Notes under the pieces: generated by a model | What the model was told of the DNA's origin: nothing | The model's input: only the letters and a program-made list of their open reading frames with translations | The model's database searches: none | Made by a program: the position numbers and the translations under genes | Assembly: GCA_024236015.1 (NCBI GenBank) | Contig: JACKLK010000003.1 | Span: 248,001 to 312,000 of the forward strand | DNA length: 64,000 nt | Source of the DNA: Rhodoferax sp. | GTDB taxonomy: Bacteria; Pseudomonadota; Gammaproteobacteria; Burkholderiales; Burkholderiaceae_C | Direction of reading: 5' to 3' | Shown: positions 50,326-58,738 of the stretch, in pieces | Layout: each line of letters begins with the position of its first letter | Position numbering within the stretch: the first letter of the stretch is position 1

Positions 50326-51036
50326 ATGAAAAAAGTCCTGCGCGGCGCTCTCGCCGCTGGGTCGTTGTTCGCCGCGGCATCGACGGCGTTGGCGATGCCG
50401 GTCATCAACGAAGTCGTTGGAAGTACAACCGGAAGTGACGCTGAATTCATCGAGCTCTATGGTGTGGCGGGGACGTCGCTCAACGATCTCAGTTTGATCG
50501 TTGTCGAAAGCAATAACGGCCTTAACCTTGGGAAAATCGACTTCCGTCTGGATCTCATTGGTCAGGTTATCGGCACCAACAACTTCTTTCTGGCAGCTAC
50601 ATCTTTGGCAGCCGCTGTTTATGGTGTGACCCCCAATGTGTATCTGGGATCGAACGCAATCGAGAACAGCAGTTACACGATAGCCTTGGTCCAAACCGCC
50701 AGTATCTCGGGAACGACGGTCTCGGGATCCGAGGTGGTGCTGGACGCACTCGGTATCGCCGACACCAGTGCCAGCACGTTCTTTTTTGGAGCCCCGGTCA
50801 TAGGCCCAGATGGGAGCTTTTTGCCAGCCGGTGGGCGGCGCGTATCCGATGGTGTTGATACCGACACCGCGCAAGACTGGGTGATCAGCGACTTCAACAA
50901 TGGCCTCGCCAACACACCGACTCCCGGCACGGTGTCCAGCGTACCGGAGCCAGGGACTATCGCGCTGCTTGGCGTCGGCCTCGCCACACTTGCCCTGTCC
51001 AGACGGAATCGGCACAGGCCGTCAACACCGCAATAG
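50326..51036 (+). CDS. Exported PEP-CTERM protein, small
   Basis: A 236-residue protein with signal peptide VLRGALAAGSLFAAASTALAM and a PEP-CTERM sorting signal VPEPGTIALLGVGLATLALSRRNRHR from about residue 206. Residues 27-70 (VINEVVGSTTGSDAEFIELYGVAGTSLNDLSLIVVE) look like a lamin-tail-like (LTD) domain, common in PEP-CTERM proteins of extracellular matrices. GC is lower than average. ATG 50326 follows AATAGGCAGACCCAT. A repressor or sigma site was not recognised. With the gene at 47221 it makes two exported substrates in one stretch, separated by decayed genes. Confidence 0.85.
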   Translation: MKKVLRGALAAGSLFAAASTALAMPVINEVVGSTTGSDAEFIELYGVAGTSLNDLSLIVVESNNGLNLGKIDFRLDLIGQVIGTNNFFLAATSLAAAVYGVTPNVYLGSNAIENSSYTIALVQTASISGTTVSGSEVVLDALGIADTSASTFFFGAPVIGPDGSFLPAGGRRVSDGVDTDTAQDWVISDFNNGLANTPTPGTVSSVPEPGTIALLGVGLATLALSRRNRHRPSTPQ

Positions 51037-51219
51037 GTGCGTTATCGTCAAAGGGCTTTCCGCCGTTGCGAGATCAGCATTGGCACCGGCTTCGTCTTAA
51101 GCCAGAAGTTCTCGCCAGCCCAGCCAGCCGTCTGATAACAATGGGTGGATCGTAAAACTTGATGGCACTGCCTTGGCGGCAGCATGGGCTGGGTAACCCG
51201 TTGGAGCGAAGCCAGCCTT

Positions 51220-51744
51220 CTACTCACCGCCGCCCACCAGGCCCAACCCGCGCAACCGCCCCTCGAGCTCCCCCACACCCCCCCACGGCAGGATCGGCGC
51301 GTTCCTGCGCTCGTCGGGGGGATTCACCAACAGCCCGTCGGACCAGCCGCCACAGCCGACCAGTGGCAGCAGCGGGCGCCGGTGCAGCCAGGCCAGGCAG
51401 ACCTCGGATATCGTGCCGGCGCGCCCGCCGATGACAATGCAGGCATCGCCGGCCAGCGCCATCATCAGGTTGCGGGCGTCGCCCATGCCGCAGGGGATGA
51501 CCACGGTGGCCGGCCAGTCCGGCTCCGGCATGGTGTCGGCCGGAAGAATGCTGACGACCAGGCCGCCGGCGTCCAGCGCGCGTTGCGCCGCATGGCGTGT
51601 CGCCGGGCTGCCGCAGCCGCTGACGACGGTGATGCCGAGCCGGGCCAGCCGCTCCCCGGCCTGGCCGGCCCGGTCATAGGCCTCGGAGCCGGGTTCGGCG
51701 CTGCCGAGCACGCAGACCTGGCGGCGTCGCGATGGTGATGTCAT
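51220..51744 (-). CDS. LOG-like/TIGR00725 family protein (SLOG fold)
   Basis: A 174-residue Rossmann-like protein. VCVLGSAEPGSEAYDRAGQAGERLARLGITVVSGCGSPATRHAAQRA and CGMGDARNLMMALAGDACIVIGGRAGTISEVCLAW show the SLOG/lysine-decarboxylase-like pattern, with GGRAGTISE in place of the PGGxGTxxE motif of LOG enzymes. That group may act on nucleotides, but the exact role of this TIGR00725-type protein is unknown. ATG 51744 follows AAGGAGCCGCTTGCC and is chosen over a longer frame that reads the nearby hexanucleotide repeat as Lys-Ala and Arg-Ala repeats. It is divergent from the response-regulator gene. Confidence 0.8.
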   Translation of the reverse strand: MTSPSRRRQVCVLGSAEPGSEAYDRAGQAGERLARLGITVVSGCGSPATRHAAQRALDAGGLVVSILPADTMPEPDWPATVVIPCGMGDARNLMMALAGDACIVIGGRAGTISEVCLAWLHRRPLLPLVGCGGWSDGLLVNPPDERRNAPILPWGGVGELEGRLRGLGLVGGGE

Positions 51745-51840
51745 GGCAAGCGGCTCCTTCGATGGTGGATGGTTTCCGGCGATGCTCGCGCGGGTCGCGC
51801 AAGGCGATGGCGACCGGCGTGCCGATTGTGCAGCGTCCGC

Positions 51841-51900
51841 CCTCGCCCTCGCCCTCGCCCTCGCCCTCGCCCTCGCCTTTGCCTTTGCCTTTGCCTTTGC
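51841..51900. repeat. Hexanucleotide tandem repeat (CCTCGC)6(CTTTGC)4
   Basis: Sixty bases of two exact hexamer runs, six CCTCGC followed directly by four CTTTGC units, lie in the divergent region between the LOG-like gene (start 51744) and the response regulator (start 52015). Slippage of such tracts is easy, and the count may vary among strains. It sits 97 bases from the LOG-like start codon and 115 bases from the response-regulator start, so it could alter promoter spacing. Confidence 0.9.
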
Positions 51901-52014
51901 CTTCACCTGCACCCTCCCCTGCGCCGGCCCCGACCAGGTGCCGCGGCGCCACGGGCCCGGCAGCTCCGGGTGAGCGTCCTAGAATCCCCTTTTGACATCA
52001 CCCCCTTGCCGACC

Positions 52015-52389
52015 ATGAAACAACTGCGCATGTTGTATGTGGAGGACAACGACGAACTGCGGGAAACCTTCCAGGAGATGCTGGAAGACGACCAGCGCGA
52101 GGTGGTGGCCTGCGCCACCGCCGAGGAGGCACTGGTGCTGTGGGACGCCAGCCATTTCGATGTGCTGGTGAGCGACATCAGCCTGCCCGGCATGTCCGGC
52201 ACCGACCTGGCCCGCCGCATCATCGCCAAGCACCCCGAGCGCTGGGTCGTGTTGTGCTCGGGTTACCAGCACGGCGACGCCTTGCGTGCGCTGGGCCCGC
52301 GCGTGCGGGAGCTGGCCAAGCCGTTCGAACTCGATGACCTGGACCGCCTGATGGACGAGATCCGCAGCTCGCACGACGGCGCGCCATGA
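52015..52389 (+). CDS. Single-domain response regulator
   Basis: A 124-residue receiver domain without output domain. The acidic pair is in LYVEDNDEL, the phosphoacceptor is Asp54 in VLVSDISLPGMSG, the conserved Ser is in VVLCSGY (Thr position), and Lys is in ELAKPFELDD. It is phosphorylated by a histidine kinase, most likely the hybrid kinase encoded next, with which it overlaps in ATGA (52386). Such stand-alone receivers act by protein contacts, in phosphorelays or as sinks. TAGAAT at 51980-51985 may be a -10 box. ATG 52015 is the start of the domain; the earlier frame passes through the hexanucleotide repeat. Confidence 0.9.
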   Translation: MKQLRMLYVEDNDELRETFQEMLEDDQREVVACATAEEALVLWDASHFDVLVSDISLPGMSGTDLARRIIAKHPERWVVLCSGYQHGDALRALGPRVRELAKPFELDDLDRLMDEIRSSHDGAP

Positions 52390-55184
52390 CGCTGCGCTTC
52401 ATGCAGGGCGGGGGCGACATGGGCGCGATGCTGCGCGCCCACCCCTGGGCCGAGTCGCCGATGGGCTTGCCCGCGCACTGGCCGTCGCAACTCAAGACGC
52501 TGGTCGGCCTGATGCTCAACGCGCCGCAACCGATGTTCGCGGTCTGGGGGCCGGAGCAGCGCATGTTCTACAACGACGGCTACGCCGAGATCCTGGGCGG
52601 GCACCATCCAGCGCTGGACCAGCCCTTCCTGGACGTCTGGAGCGAGATCCGCAGCGACCTGGAGCCGATCATGGCCCGCGCCTATGCCGGCGAGCCGATC
52701 TACATGGACGACATCGAGCTGACGATGCGGCGCCACGGGCATGACGAGGAAACCCATTTCTCGTTCTTCTACGCGCCGGTGCGCGGCGATCAGGGCGAGG
52801 TGCTGGGCGTCTTCTGCGCCTGTACCGAGATCACGCAGGAGGTCAAGGCCAGACGCGAACGCACGGCCGAACTCGACCGCCTGCGCGAGATGTTCACGTC
52901 GTCGCCGAGTTTCGTCGCGGTGCTGCGCGGGCCGGACCATCGGTTCGAGCTCACCAACCCGGCCTACCTGCGCCTCATTGCGCAACGCGACGTGATCGGC
53001 ATGCCGGTGCGCGCGGCCCTGCCCGAACTCGAGGGCCAGGGTTTCTTCGAATTGCTCGACACGGTCTACCGCACCGGCGAGACCCACTCCGGCCGCGCCG
53101 CGCGGGTGAGCCTGGTCGCCGAGCCCGGAACCGAGCTCGAGGAGCGGGTGGTGGACTTCATCTACCAGCCGATGCGCGGGGCCGACGGCAAGGTCAACGG
53201 CATCTTCGTCGAAGGCGTGGACGTGACCGAGGTCGTCACCCAGGCCCAGGTGCTGCGCGAGAGCGAAGAGAAGTTCCGCTCGTTTGCCCAGCTGGCGCCC
53301 AACCATATGTGGACCTCGCCCGCCGACGGGCAGCTGGACTGGTTCAACGAACAGACGCTGCGCTACAGCGGCATGGACATGGCGGCGCTGTGCGGAACCG
53401 GCTGGGCCACGCTGGTGCACCCCGACGACCTCGCGCGCGCGAAGTCGACATGGGCCGCGGCGCTGCGCAGCGGCAAGAACTACGAAGTGGAGTTCCGGAT
53501 CCGCCGCGCCGACGGGGTCTACCGCTGGCACCTGGTGCGGGCACTGCCGGTGCGCAACACCGGCGGCGCCATCGTGCGCTGGGTCGGCACCAACACCGAC
53601 ATCGAGGACCAGCGCGCCGACCGCGACAAGCTGCGTGCGATCAACGCCACGCTGGAGCGCCGCGTGGACGAGCGCACGCGCGAACGCGAGCGCATGTGGA
53701 CCAACTCGCCCGACCTGATGGCCATGATCGACGAGCACGGTAGCTTCGTCGACGTCAATCCGGCCTGGAAATGCGCGCTGGGCTGGGACCGGGAGCAGGT
53801 CGTGGGCCGACGCATCGACGCCTTGATCCATCCGCAGGACCATGCCAGGACCGAGGACGCGCTGGCCCGCGCCACGGTGGGCGTGTTGCCCACCTTCGAG
53901 TGCCGCGTCCTGCATGCGGACGGCAGCCATCGCATCGTGGCCTGGACGGCCGCGCCCGACGGCAAGACGGTCTTCGCGTTCGGGCGCGACATCACCGCCG
54001 ACCGCGAACGCTCGGACGCATTGGCCAAGGCCGAGGAACAGCTGCGCCAGGCGCAGAAGATGGAGGCCATCGGCAAACTCACCGGCGGCATCGCGCACGA
54101 CTTCAACAACATGCTGGCCAGCATCTACGGCTCCATCCAGCTGATGCAGCGCAAGCTCGCCGCCGGCAAGCAGGACGGATTCGAGAAGCTGCTCGAGCGC
54201 GCCTCCGCCAGTTCGCAGCGGGCAGCCGCGCTGACGCAGCGCCTGCTGGCCTTTGCCCGTCGGCAGGCGCTGGAGACACGGCGGGTCGATGTCTGCGCGC
54301 TGATCGATTCGCTGGACGACATGATGCGGCGTACCCTGGGGCCGCACATCACCTTGCAGATACGCCACCCGCAGGACGCCTGGCCGGCGCGCATCGACAG
54401 CGGCCAGCTCGAGAGTTCGCTGCTCAACCTGGTGATCAATGCGCGCGACGCCATGCCCGACGGCGGCGAGCTCGGCATCGAGGTTGCCAATTGCCAGATC
54501 GACGACGCCTACGCCGCCACCCAGGTCGAGCTGGCGCCGGGCGAATACGTGGCGGTGAGCGTGGGCGACTCCGGCGTGGGCATGTCCGAATCGGTCATCA
54601 CCCGCGCGTTCGAACCGTTCTACACCACCAAGCCCATCGGCCAGGGGACCGGCCTGGGCCTGTCGATGGTGTACGGCTTCGTCAAGCAGGCCGGCGGCCA
54701 TGTGCGCATCCAGAGCGAGCCGGGCCGCGGGACCACCGTCACGCTGTACCTGCCGCGCGACCTCTCGGACGGCGAGGCCGAACCGGCGCCGGCCCGCGTG
54801 GCGGTCGAAGGCGCACAGGCGGGCGAGAGCATCCTGGTGGTGGAGGACGAGCCCAGCGTGCGCGAGATCATCGTCTCGGTGCTGGCCGAGCTGGGTTATG
54901 CCTATGCCGAAGCGGGCGACGCCGAATCGGCGCTGGTGCTGCTCGACGGCCCGCGCCATTTCGACCTGCTGGTGTCGGACGTGGGCCTGCCGGGCCTCAA
55001 CGGCCGCCAGCTCGCGGAGATCGCGATGGGCAAGCGCCCGGAACTGAAGGTGTTGTTCGTGACCGGTTACGCCGAACAGGCGGCCGTGCAAAGCCGCTTC
55101 CTCAGCGACAACATGCAGATGATCACCAAGCCCTTCGTCGTCGACGAGCTGGCCCAACGCATCCGGACGATTCTGCGCAACTAG
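52386..55184 (+). CDS. Hybrid sensor histidine kinase with four PAS domains and a receiver
   Basis: A 932-residue soluble kinase with four PAS-type sensor modules in tandem (about 40-150, 170-285, 297-415 and 438-545), a HisKA dimerisation helix with the phospho-His in GGIAHDFNNMLAS (near 571), an ATPase domain with N-box NLVINARDAMPDGG and G-boxes DSGVGM and GTGLGLSMVYG, and a C-terminal receiver with Asp near 863 (LLVSDVGLPGLNG). No membrane segment, so it senses a cytoplasmic signal. It overlaps the single receiver upstream by four bases. PAS ligands cannot be read from the sequence. Confidence 0.93.
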   Translation: MTLRFMQGGGDMGAMLRAHPWAESPMGLPAHWPSQLKTLVGLMLNAPQPMFAVWGPEQRMFYNDGYAEILGGHHPALDQPFLDVWSEIRSDLEPIMARAYAGEPIYMDDIELTMRRHGHDEETHFSFFYAPVRGDQGEVLGVFCACTEITQEVKARRERTAELDRLREMFTSSPSFVAVLRGPDHRFELTNPAYLRLIAQRDVIGMPVRAALPELEGQGFFELLDTVYRTGETHSGRAARVSLVAEPGTELEERVVDFIYQPMRGADGKVNGIFVEGVDVTEVVTQAQVLRESEEKFRSFAQLAPNHMWTSPADGQLDWFNEQTLRYSGMDMAALCGTGWATLVHPDDLARAKSTWAAALRSGKNYEVEFRIRRADGVYRWHLVRALPVRNTGGAIVRWVGTNTDIEDQRADRDKLRAINATLERRVDERTRERERMWTNSPDLMAMIDEHGSFVDVNPAWKCALGWDREQVVGRRIDALIHPQDHARTEDALARATVGVLPTFECRVLHADGSHRIVAWTAAPDGKTVFAFGRDITADRERSDALAKAEEQLRQAQKMEAIGKLTGGIAHDFNNMLASIYGSIQLMQRKLAAGKQDGFEKLLERASASSQRAAALTQRLLAFARRQALETRRVDVCALIDSLDDMMRRTLGPHITLQIRHPQDAWPARIDSGQLESSLLNLVINARDAMPDGGELGIEVANCQIDDAYAATQVELAPGEYVAVSVGDSGVGMSESVITRAFEPFYTTKPIGQGTGLGLSMVYGFVKQAGGHVRIQSEPGRGTTVTLYLPRDLSDGEAEPAPARVAVEGAQAGESILVVEDEPSVREIIVSVLAELGYAYAEAGDAESALVLLDGPRHFDLLVSDVGLPGLNGRQLAEIAMGKRPELKVLFVTGYAEQAAVQSRFLSDNMQMITKPFVVDELAQRIRTILRN

Positions 55185-55282
55185 GCTGGCGGCCGGGCCC
55201 GCCAGGGCAGCAGTCGGCAGATGCGCCAGCGGGTCCCATAATGGATGCAGGCTGAAGCGGTCAGCCGACGGAAGGAGCCGTG

Positions 55283-55819
55283 ATGACAGAAACGAACCAT
55301 GTCGATGCCACCGTGTCGGCGCTCGACGTGCCGCTGGAGCGCGATGGCTTCATGCGCAACCTGATCCGCGAACTGGCGGGCACGCTGCAGGACGTGGTGG
55401 GTCTGGACGAAGCGGCCGGATACATCAGTGTCGTGGGCCATCGGGTCGGCGACCAGATCAACCAGGAATACAAGTCGGCCCTGCGAATCGAGCGGCTGTC
55501 GCGCGCGCAGGTGGCCGCGGCGCTGGTGGATCTCAAGCGCCGCATCCAGGGCAGCTTCTACGTGATCGAGGAGAACGCGCAGAAGATCGTGTTCGGCAAC
55601 CGCGACTGCCCCTTCGGCGACAAGGTGCGCGATCGACCGGCCATGTGCATGATGACCTCGAACGTGTTCGGCGTGATCGCGGCCGAGAACCTCGGTTATG
55701 CCAAGGTGACGCTGGAGAAAACCATCGCCCAGGGCCACGGCGAATGCCGCGTGGTGGTGTACCTGCAGCCGGAGGCGGACACCGGCGGTTTTGCGGCGCG
55801 CGAGTATTTCGAATCCTGA
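55283..55819 (+). CDS. Methanogen output domain 1-containing protein
   Basis: A 178-residue protein. FGNRDCPFGDKVRDRPAMCMMTSNVFGVIAAENLGYAKVTLEKTIAQGHGECRVVVYL is the hallmark block of the MetOD1 (methanogen output domain 1) family, with Cys in CPFG and in MCMMTSNVFG. It is a small predicted signalling domain found in histidine kinases or alone beside them, probably regulating kinase output. The position between two hybrid kinases supports that. ATG 55283 follows GAAGGAGCCGTG. A CATAAT box lies about 45 bases upstream and may be its -10. The second hybrid kinase starts 10 bases after its stop. Confidence 0.85.
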   Translation: MTETNHVDATVSALDVPLERDGFMRNLIRELAGTLQDVVGLDEAAGYISVVGHRVGDQINQEYKSALRIERLSRAQVAAALVDLKRRIQGSFYVIEENAQKIVFGNRDCPFGDKVRDRPAMCMMTSNVFGVIAAENLGYAKVTLEKTIAQGHGECRVVVYLQPEADTGGFAAREYFES

Positions 55820-55829
55820 GCCCAGCCCC

Positions 55830-57461
55830 ATGACGCCATCGGTGAGCGCCGACTTCCGACGCCTGGCGGACCTGATGCCGCAGCCCCTGCTGCTGGTCAG
55901 CGGCGATGCCCGCGTGGCCGTGGCGAACCGGGCGGCCACGCAACTGCTGGGCTGGTCCGCGCAGGACATGGAAGGCCAGCCGTTGCGCCGGATCTGCCGG
56001 AGTGACGACGCCACCATCGCCGCGCTGATCCGCGCGAGCGCGCGCAGCACCAGCCCCTCGCCGGGAGCGCTGGAGCTGCGGCTGGCCGACGGCGGCACGC
56101 TGGGTTACCGCTGCGACGGCGCCTTGTACCGGCCACGCAGCGACGATGCGCCGGCACTGGTGCTGCTGCGCCTGCGCCCCAAGCAGCAGGCCGTTGCCCA
56201 GTTCCGCCAGCTCAACGAACGTATCGACATGTTGTCGCGCGAGATCGCGCGCCGGCGCGCCACCGAGGCCCAGCTGCGCGCGAGCACCGAACGCCTGCAG
56301 CAGGCCGACCGGCGCAAGGACGAATTCCTGTCCATGCTGGCCCACGAACTGCGCAATCCGCTGGCGCCGCTGCACATGGGTGTGCAACTGCTCGAGCGCA
56401 AGCACGGTGCCCTGCCCGACGTGGGCCGGCTGACCCGGATGATGGCGCGCCAGACCCGGCACATGGTGCGCCTGATCGACGACCTGCTCGACGTGTCGCG
56501 GCTCACGCGCGGCACCATCGAACTGCGGCAGGACCGGTTCGCATTGGCCCAGGCCATCGAGCAGGCGGTCGAGATGCAGCGCCCGGCGTTGCAGGCGCGG
56601 GGGCTGACGCTCGGCCTGAAGCTGGCGGCGGACATGCCGGACCTGCACGGCGACCTCGCCCGCATGGTGCAGGTGTTCGCCAACCTGCTCTCCAATGCCG
56701 GCAAGTTCACCGACAGCGGCGGCAGCGTCGGCATCGTGTCGCGGCGCGAGGGCGAGCAGGCGGTGGTGGTGGTGCGCGATACCGGTGTCGGCATCCCGGC
56801 CGAACTGCTGCCCCAGGTGTTCGACCTGTTCGTGCAGGGCGAACGATCGCTGGACCGCTCCCAGGGCGGACTGGGTGTGGGCCTGACCATCGTACGCTCC
56901 ATCGTGCAGCAACACGGCGGCACGGTGCGCGCAAGCAGTGCGGGCCGGGGCTGCGGCAGTCAATTCGAAGTCCGGCTGCCGCTGGCGCCGGCGGCGGCAT
57001 CGGCCACGACGACCGATGCCGAACCGGCGCCCGCGCCCGCCCCGTCCACAACCGGCACCGCGGCCGAGGCATCCGCATTGCGCCTGCTGGTGGTGGACGA
57101 CAACGTCGACGCCGCGCAGACCCTGTGCAGCCTGCTCGAGAGCTGGGGCCACCATGTCGCCTGCGCCCACGACGGCCCCGCGGCCCTGGCGCACATCGCC
57201 GGGTTCGACCCCGAGGTGCTGCTACTGGACATCGGCCTGCCCGGCATGGACGGCTACGCGCTGGCGCAGGCCGTGCGGCAACAGCCGCGTGCGGAGGACC
57301 AGCCGCGGCTGCTGGTTGCGGTCACCGGTTACGGCGACGCCGCGGCACGCCAACGCAGTGCCGCGGCCGGGTACGACCAGCACCTGACCAAGCCGGTGGA
57401 TGCCGATGCGCTGGCGCGGGTGCTGCAGGAGTTCGTGGCGCAGCGGAGTCGGCAGGGGTAG
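55830..57461 (+). CDS. Hybrid sensor histidine kinase, PAS-HisKA-HATPase-REC
   Basis: A 543-residue kinase. A PAS domain at about 20-110 precedes a coiled-coil linker rich in Arg/Gln/Glu (RQLNERIDMLSREIARRRATEAQLR), the HisKA helix with phospho-His in FLSMLAHELRNPLAPL, and an ATPase domain with NLLSNAGKFTD (N-box), DTGVGIPAELL and GGLGVGLTIVRSIVQQHGG (G-boxes). A C-terminal receiver has its Asp in VLLLDIGLPGMDG. The linker before it is Pro/Ala/Thr-rich. No membrane segment. It probably interacts with the small MetOD1 protein encoded 10 bases upstream. Confidence 0.93.
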   Translation: MTPSVSADFRRLADLMPQPLLLVSGDARVAVANRAATQLLGWSAQDMEGQPLRRICRSDDATIAALIRASARSTSPSPGALELRLADGGTLGYRCDGALYRPRSDDAPALVLLRLRPKQQAVAQFRQLNERIDMLSREIARRRATEAQLRASTERLQQADRRKDEFLSMLAHELRNPLAPLHMGVQLLERKHGALPDVGRLTRMMARQTRHMVRLIDDLLDVSRLTRGTIELRQDRFALAQAIEQAVEMQRPALQARGLTLGLKLAADMPDLHGDLARMVQVFANLLSNAGKFTDSGGSVGIVSRREGEQAVVVVRDTGVGIPAELLPQVFDLFVQGERSLDRSQGGLGVGLTIVRSIVQQHGGTVRASSAGRGCGSQFEVRLPLAPAAASATTTDAEPAPAPAPSTTGTAAEASALRLLVVDDNVDAAQTLCSLLESWGHHVACAHDGPAALAHIAGFDPEVLLLDIGLPGMDGYALAQAVRQQPRAEDQPRLLVAVTGYGDAAARQRSAAAGYDQHLTKPVDADALARVLQEFVAQRSRQG

Positions 57462-57642
57462 TCTGCGATACGGACGCGTGTCGGCGCGGGACGTGCGTGG
57501 CTTCGTGCTGCGGATGCGGCAGAGGAGGTGACGACGGGCGCACCATCGTCTTCCGTTTTCAGTTCTCGAAGAACCCGGGCGGCGGGTCTTGCAGCGCGAC
57601 CTTCCGGAACTCGCCTGCGTCCGCCGCCATGGCAGTCAAAGG

Positions 57643-58047
57643 TCAAGCCGCGTCCATCGGCAGCATCGGCACGAATCCAGCGGCAAGCAAACGCCGACCG
57701 TCGAACGCCGCCGGCCGATCGTCGAACTGCATCCGGGGGTCGCCGGTGACCTTCTCCATGCCGGCATCCCGTGCGGCCTTGTCCGGCCACTCGACCCAGG
57801 ATATCGCAACTGTCTCACCGGCATGCACGCCGACGGCTTGCACCAAGGACGGGTACTGGTCGGACGCCAACCGCACCGTGCTTCCATGGTAAGACTCGGC
57901 CTGCGGCCCTCCATCGTCCAGCCAGCTATCCACCACCCGCGTGGCACCGTGTTCGCGCAGCACCCGCTCCGCAATGCGGGCCAGTTCCTCGTAGGCGGCC
58001 TTGTTCGCACGTGGAACCGGTGCGAGGTAGCAATCGAAATAAGGCAT
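57643..58047 (-). CDS. DUF1428-family protein
   Basis: A 134-residue protein starting MPYFDCYLAPVPRANKAAYEELARIAERVLREHGATRVVDSWLDD, the N-terminal half of a DUF1428 protein (PF07237, ferredoxin-like alpha-beta fold), followed by VAISWVEWPDKAARDAGMEKVTGDPRM and FDGRRLLAAGFVPML. These complete the family profile, which has no known function; some members resemble dimeric alpha-beta barrel monooxygenases. The ATG at 58047 opens the conserved start; a longer frame adds a proline-rich part with no homology. It is convergent with the hybrid kinase. Confidence 0.88.
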   Translation of the reverse strand: MPYFDCYLAPVPRANKAAYEELARIAERVLREHGATRVVDSWLDDGGPQAESYHGSTVRLASDQYPSLVQAVGVHAGETVAISWVEWPDKAARDAGMEKVTGDPRMQFDDRPAAFDGRRLLAAGFVPMLPMDAA

Positions 58048-58438
58048 GGGCCGGATTGTGCTCCACGGGCATGGTTTGCGTTGGGGTGTCCGATGGTCGT
58101 GGCTTTGCCCTGCAGCAAAGGCGCACAAGGTCGACTTCTGGGCTCACCACGCTTGCAAGGAGATGGTTCGACTGTTCAATGGTCAACCGGGACCACCCCC
58201 TTCGTTTGACGCCGAAAACACTCCCGGGGGCTGCTTGCCTGCCGCTCGTAGTGACCGGCGCACCGATGACGCAGATTCCATGTCGGCACGGGACATACGC
58301 ACGATCCCACCACAGATGCCGGATATACGACTGCAGGCGCTTCCCCAACAGCCAACACTATCGATCAGTTTCTTGCGCTTGAGGGGAAGTTCATATACGA
58401 GGTGTTAGGCATCAGCGCGCTACCTGAGAGGCCGCGCA
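58048..58438. other. Intergenic stretch at the edge of the AT-richer insert
   Basis: No gene can be supported. A 45-codon plus-strand frame around 58320-58440 (TIDQFLALEGKFIYEVLGIS) looks protein-like but has no proper start and runs into the opposite-strand small gene, so it may be the remnant of an unrelated gene cut by insertion. Base composition falls towards the AT-richer insert from about 58380. Confidence 0.35.
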
Positions 58439-58738
58439 TCAAGGCGGCTCCCGATAACGCTGGTAGTCTTCCAGAAATAGTCGGGCGGACTCGTCGACGA
58501 ACTCCCGTCTGCGGTTCCGTAGATCCTGGAGTTTCTGCAACACGCTCTTGTAGATCACTTGATGCGCTTGGTTCTTTAATGACTTTTCATCGTAAGGATC
58601 AAACTCCACGTCATCTTCGAAGAGAGTACGATCAACCAAGCGCAGTAGATCGTCCTTGGTAATCTCATCGACAGTTCGGTACTGCCCGTCCACGGCTTGA
58701 AACTCGCCTACGTTCTCAGCGATCTTTAACAGCTTCAT
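58439..58738 (-). CDS. Small acidic partner protein of the PHP-ATPase gene, unknown
   Basis: A 99-residue protein, not recognised. It begins MKLLKIAENVGEFQAVDGQYRTVDEITKDDLLRLVDRTLFEDDVEFDPYDE, an acidic start with many Asp and Glu, and ends with a helical, Arg-rich part (VIYKSVLQKLQDLRNRRREFVDESARLFLEDYQRY). The gene overlaps the end of the PHP-ATPase gene by 23 bases and is therefore coupled to it. Small coupled partners of this kind in defence cassettes act as toxin, inhibitor or adaptor, but nothing here favours one. The AT-richer composition matches the ATPase gene. Confidence 0.7.
   Translation of the reverse strand: MKLLKIAENVGEFQAVDGQYRTVDEITKDDLLRLVDRTLFEDDVEFDPYDEKSLKNQAHQVIYKSVLQKLQDLRNRRREFVDESARLFLEDYQRYREPP

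Noticed and set aside
51220..51912. Longer start of the LOG-like protein with a KA/RA repeat N-terminus
   Set aside because: The extension is the translated hexamer tract and lacks homology. ATG 51744 has a good ribosome binding site and opens the conserved Rossmann start.
58320..58662. Plus-strand frame (TIDQFLALEGKFIYEVLGIS) near the insert edge
   Set aside because: It is protein-like for about 45 codons but has no convincing start and later runs antisense to the small gene coupled with the PHP-ATPase. At most it is a remnant of another gene.
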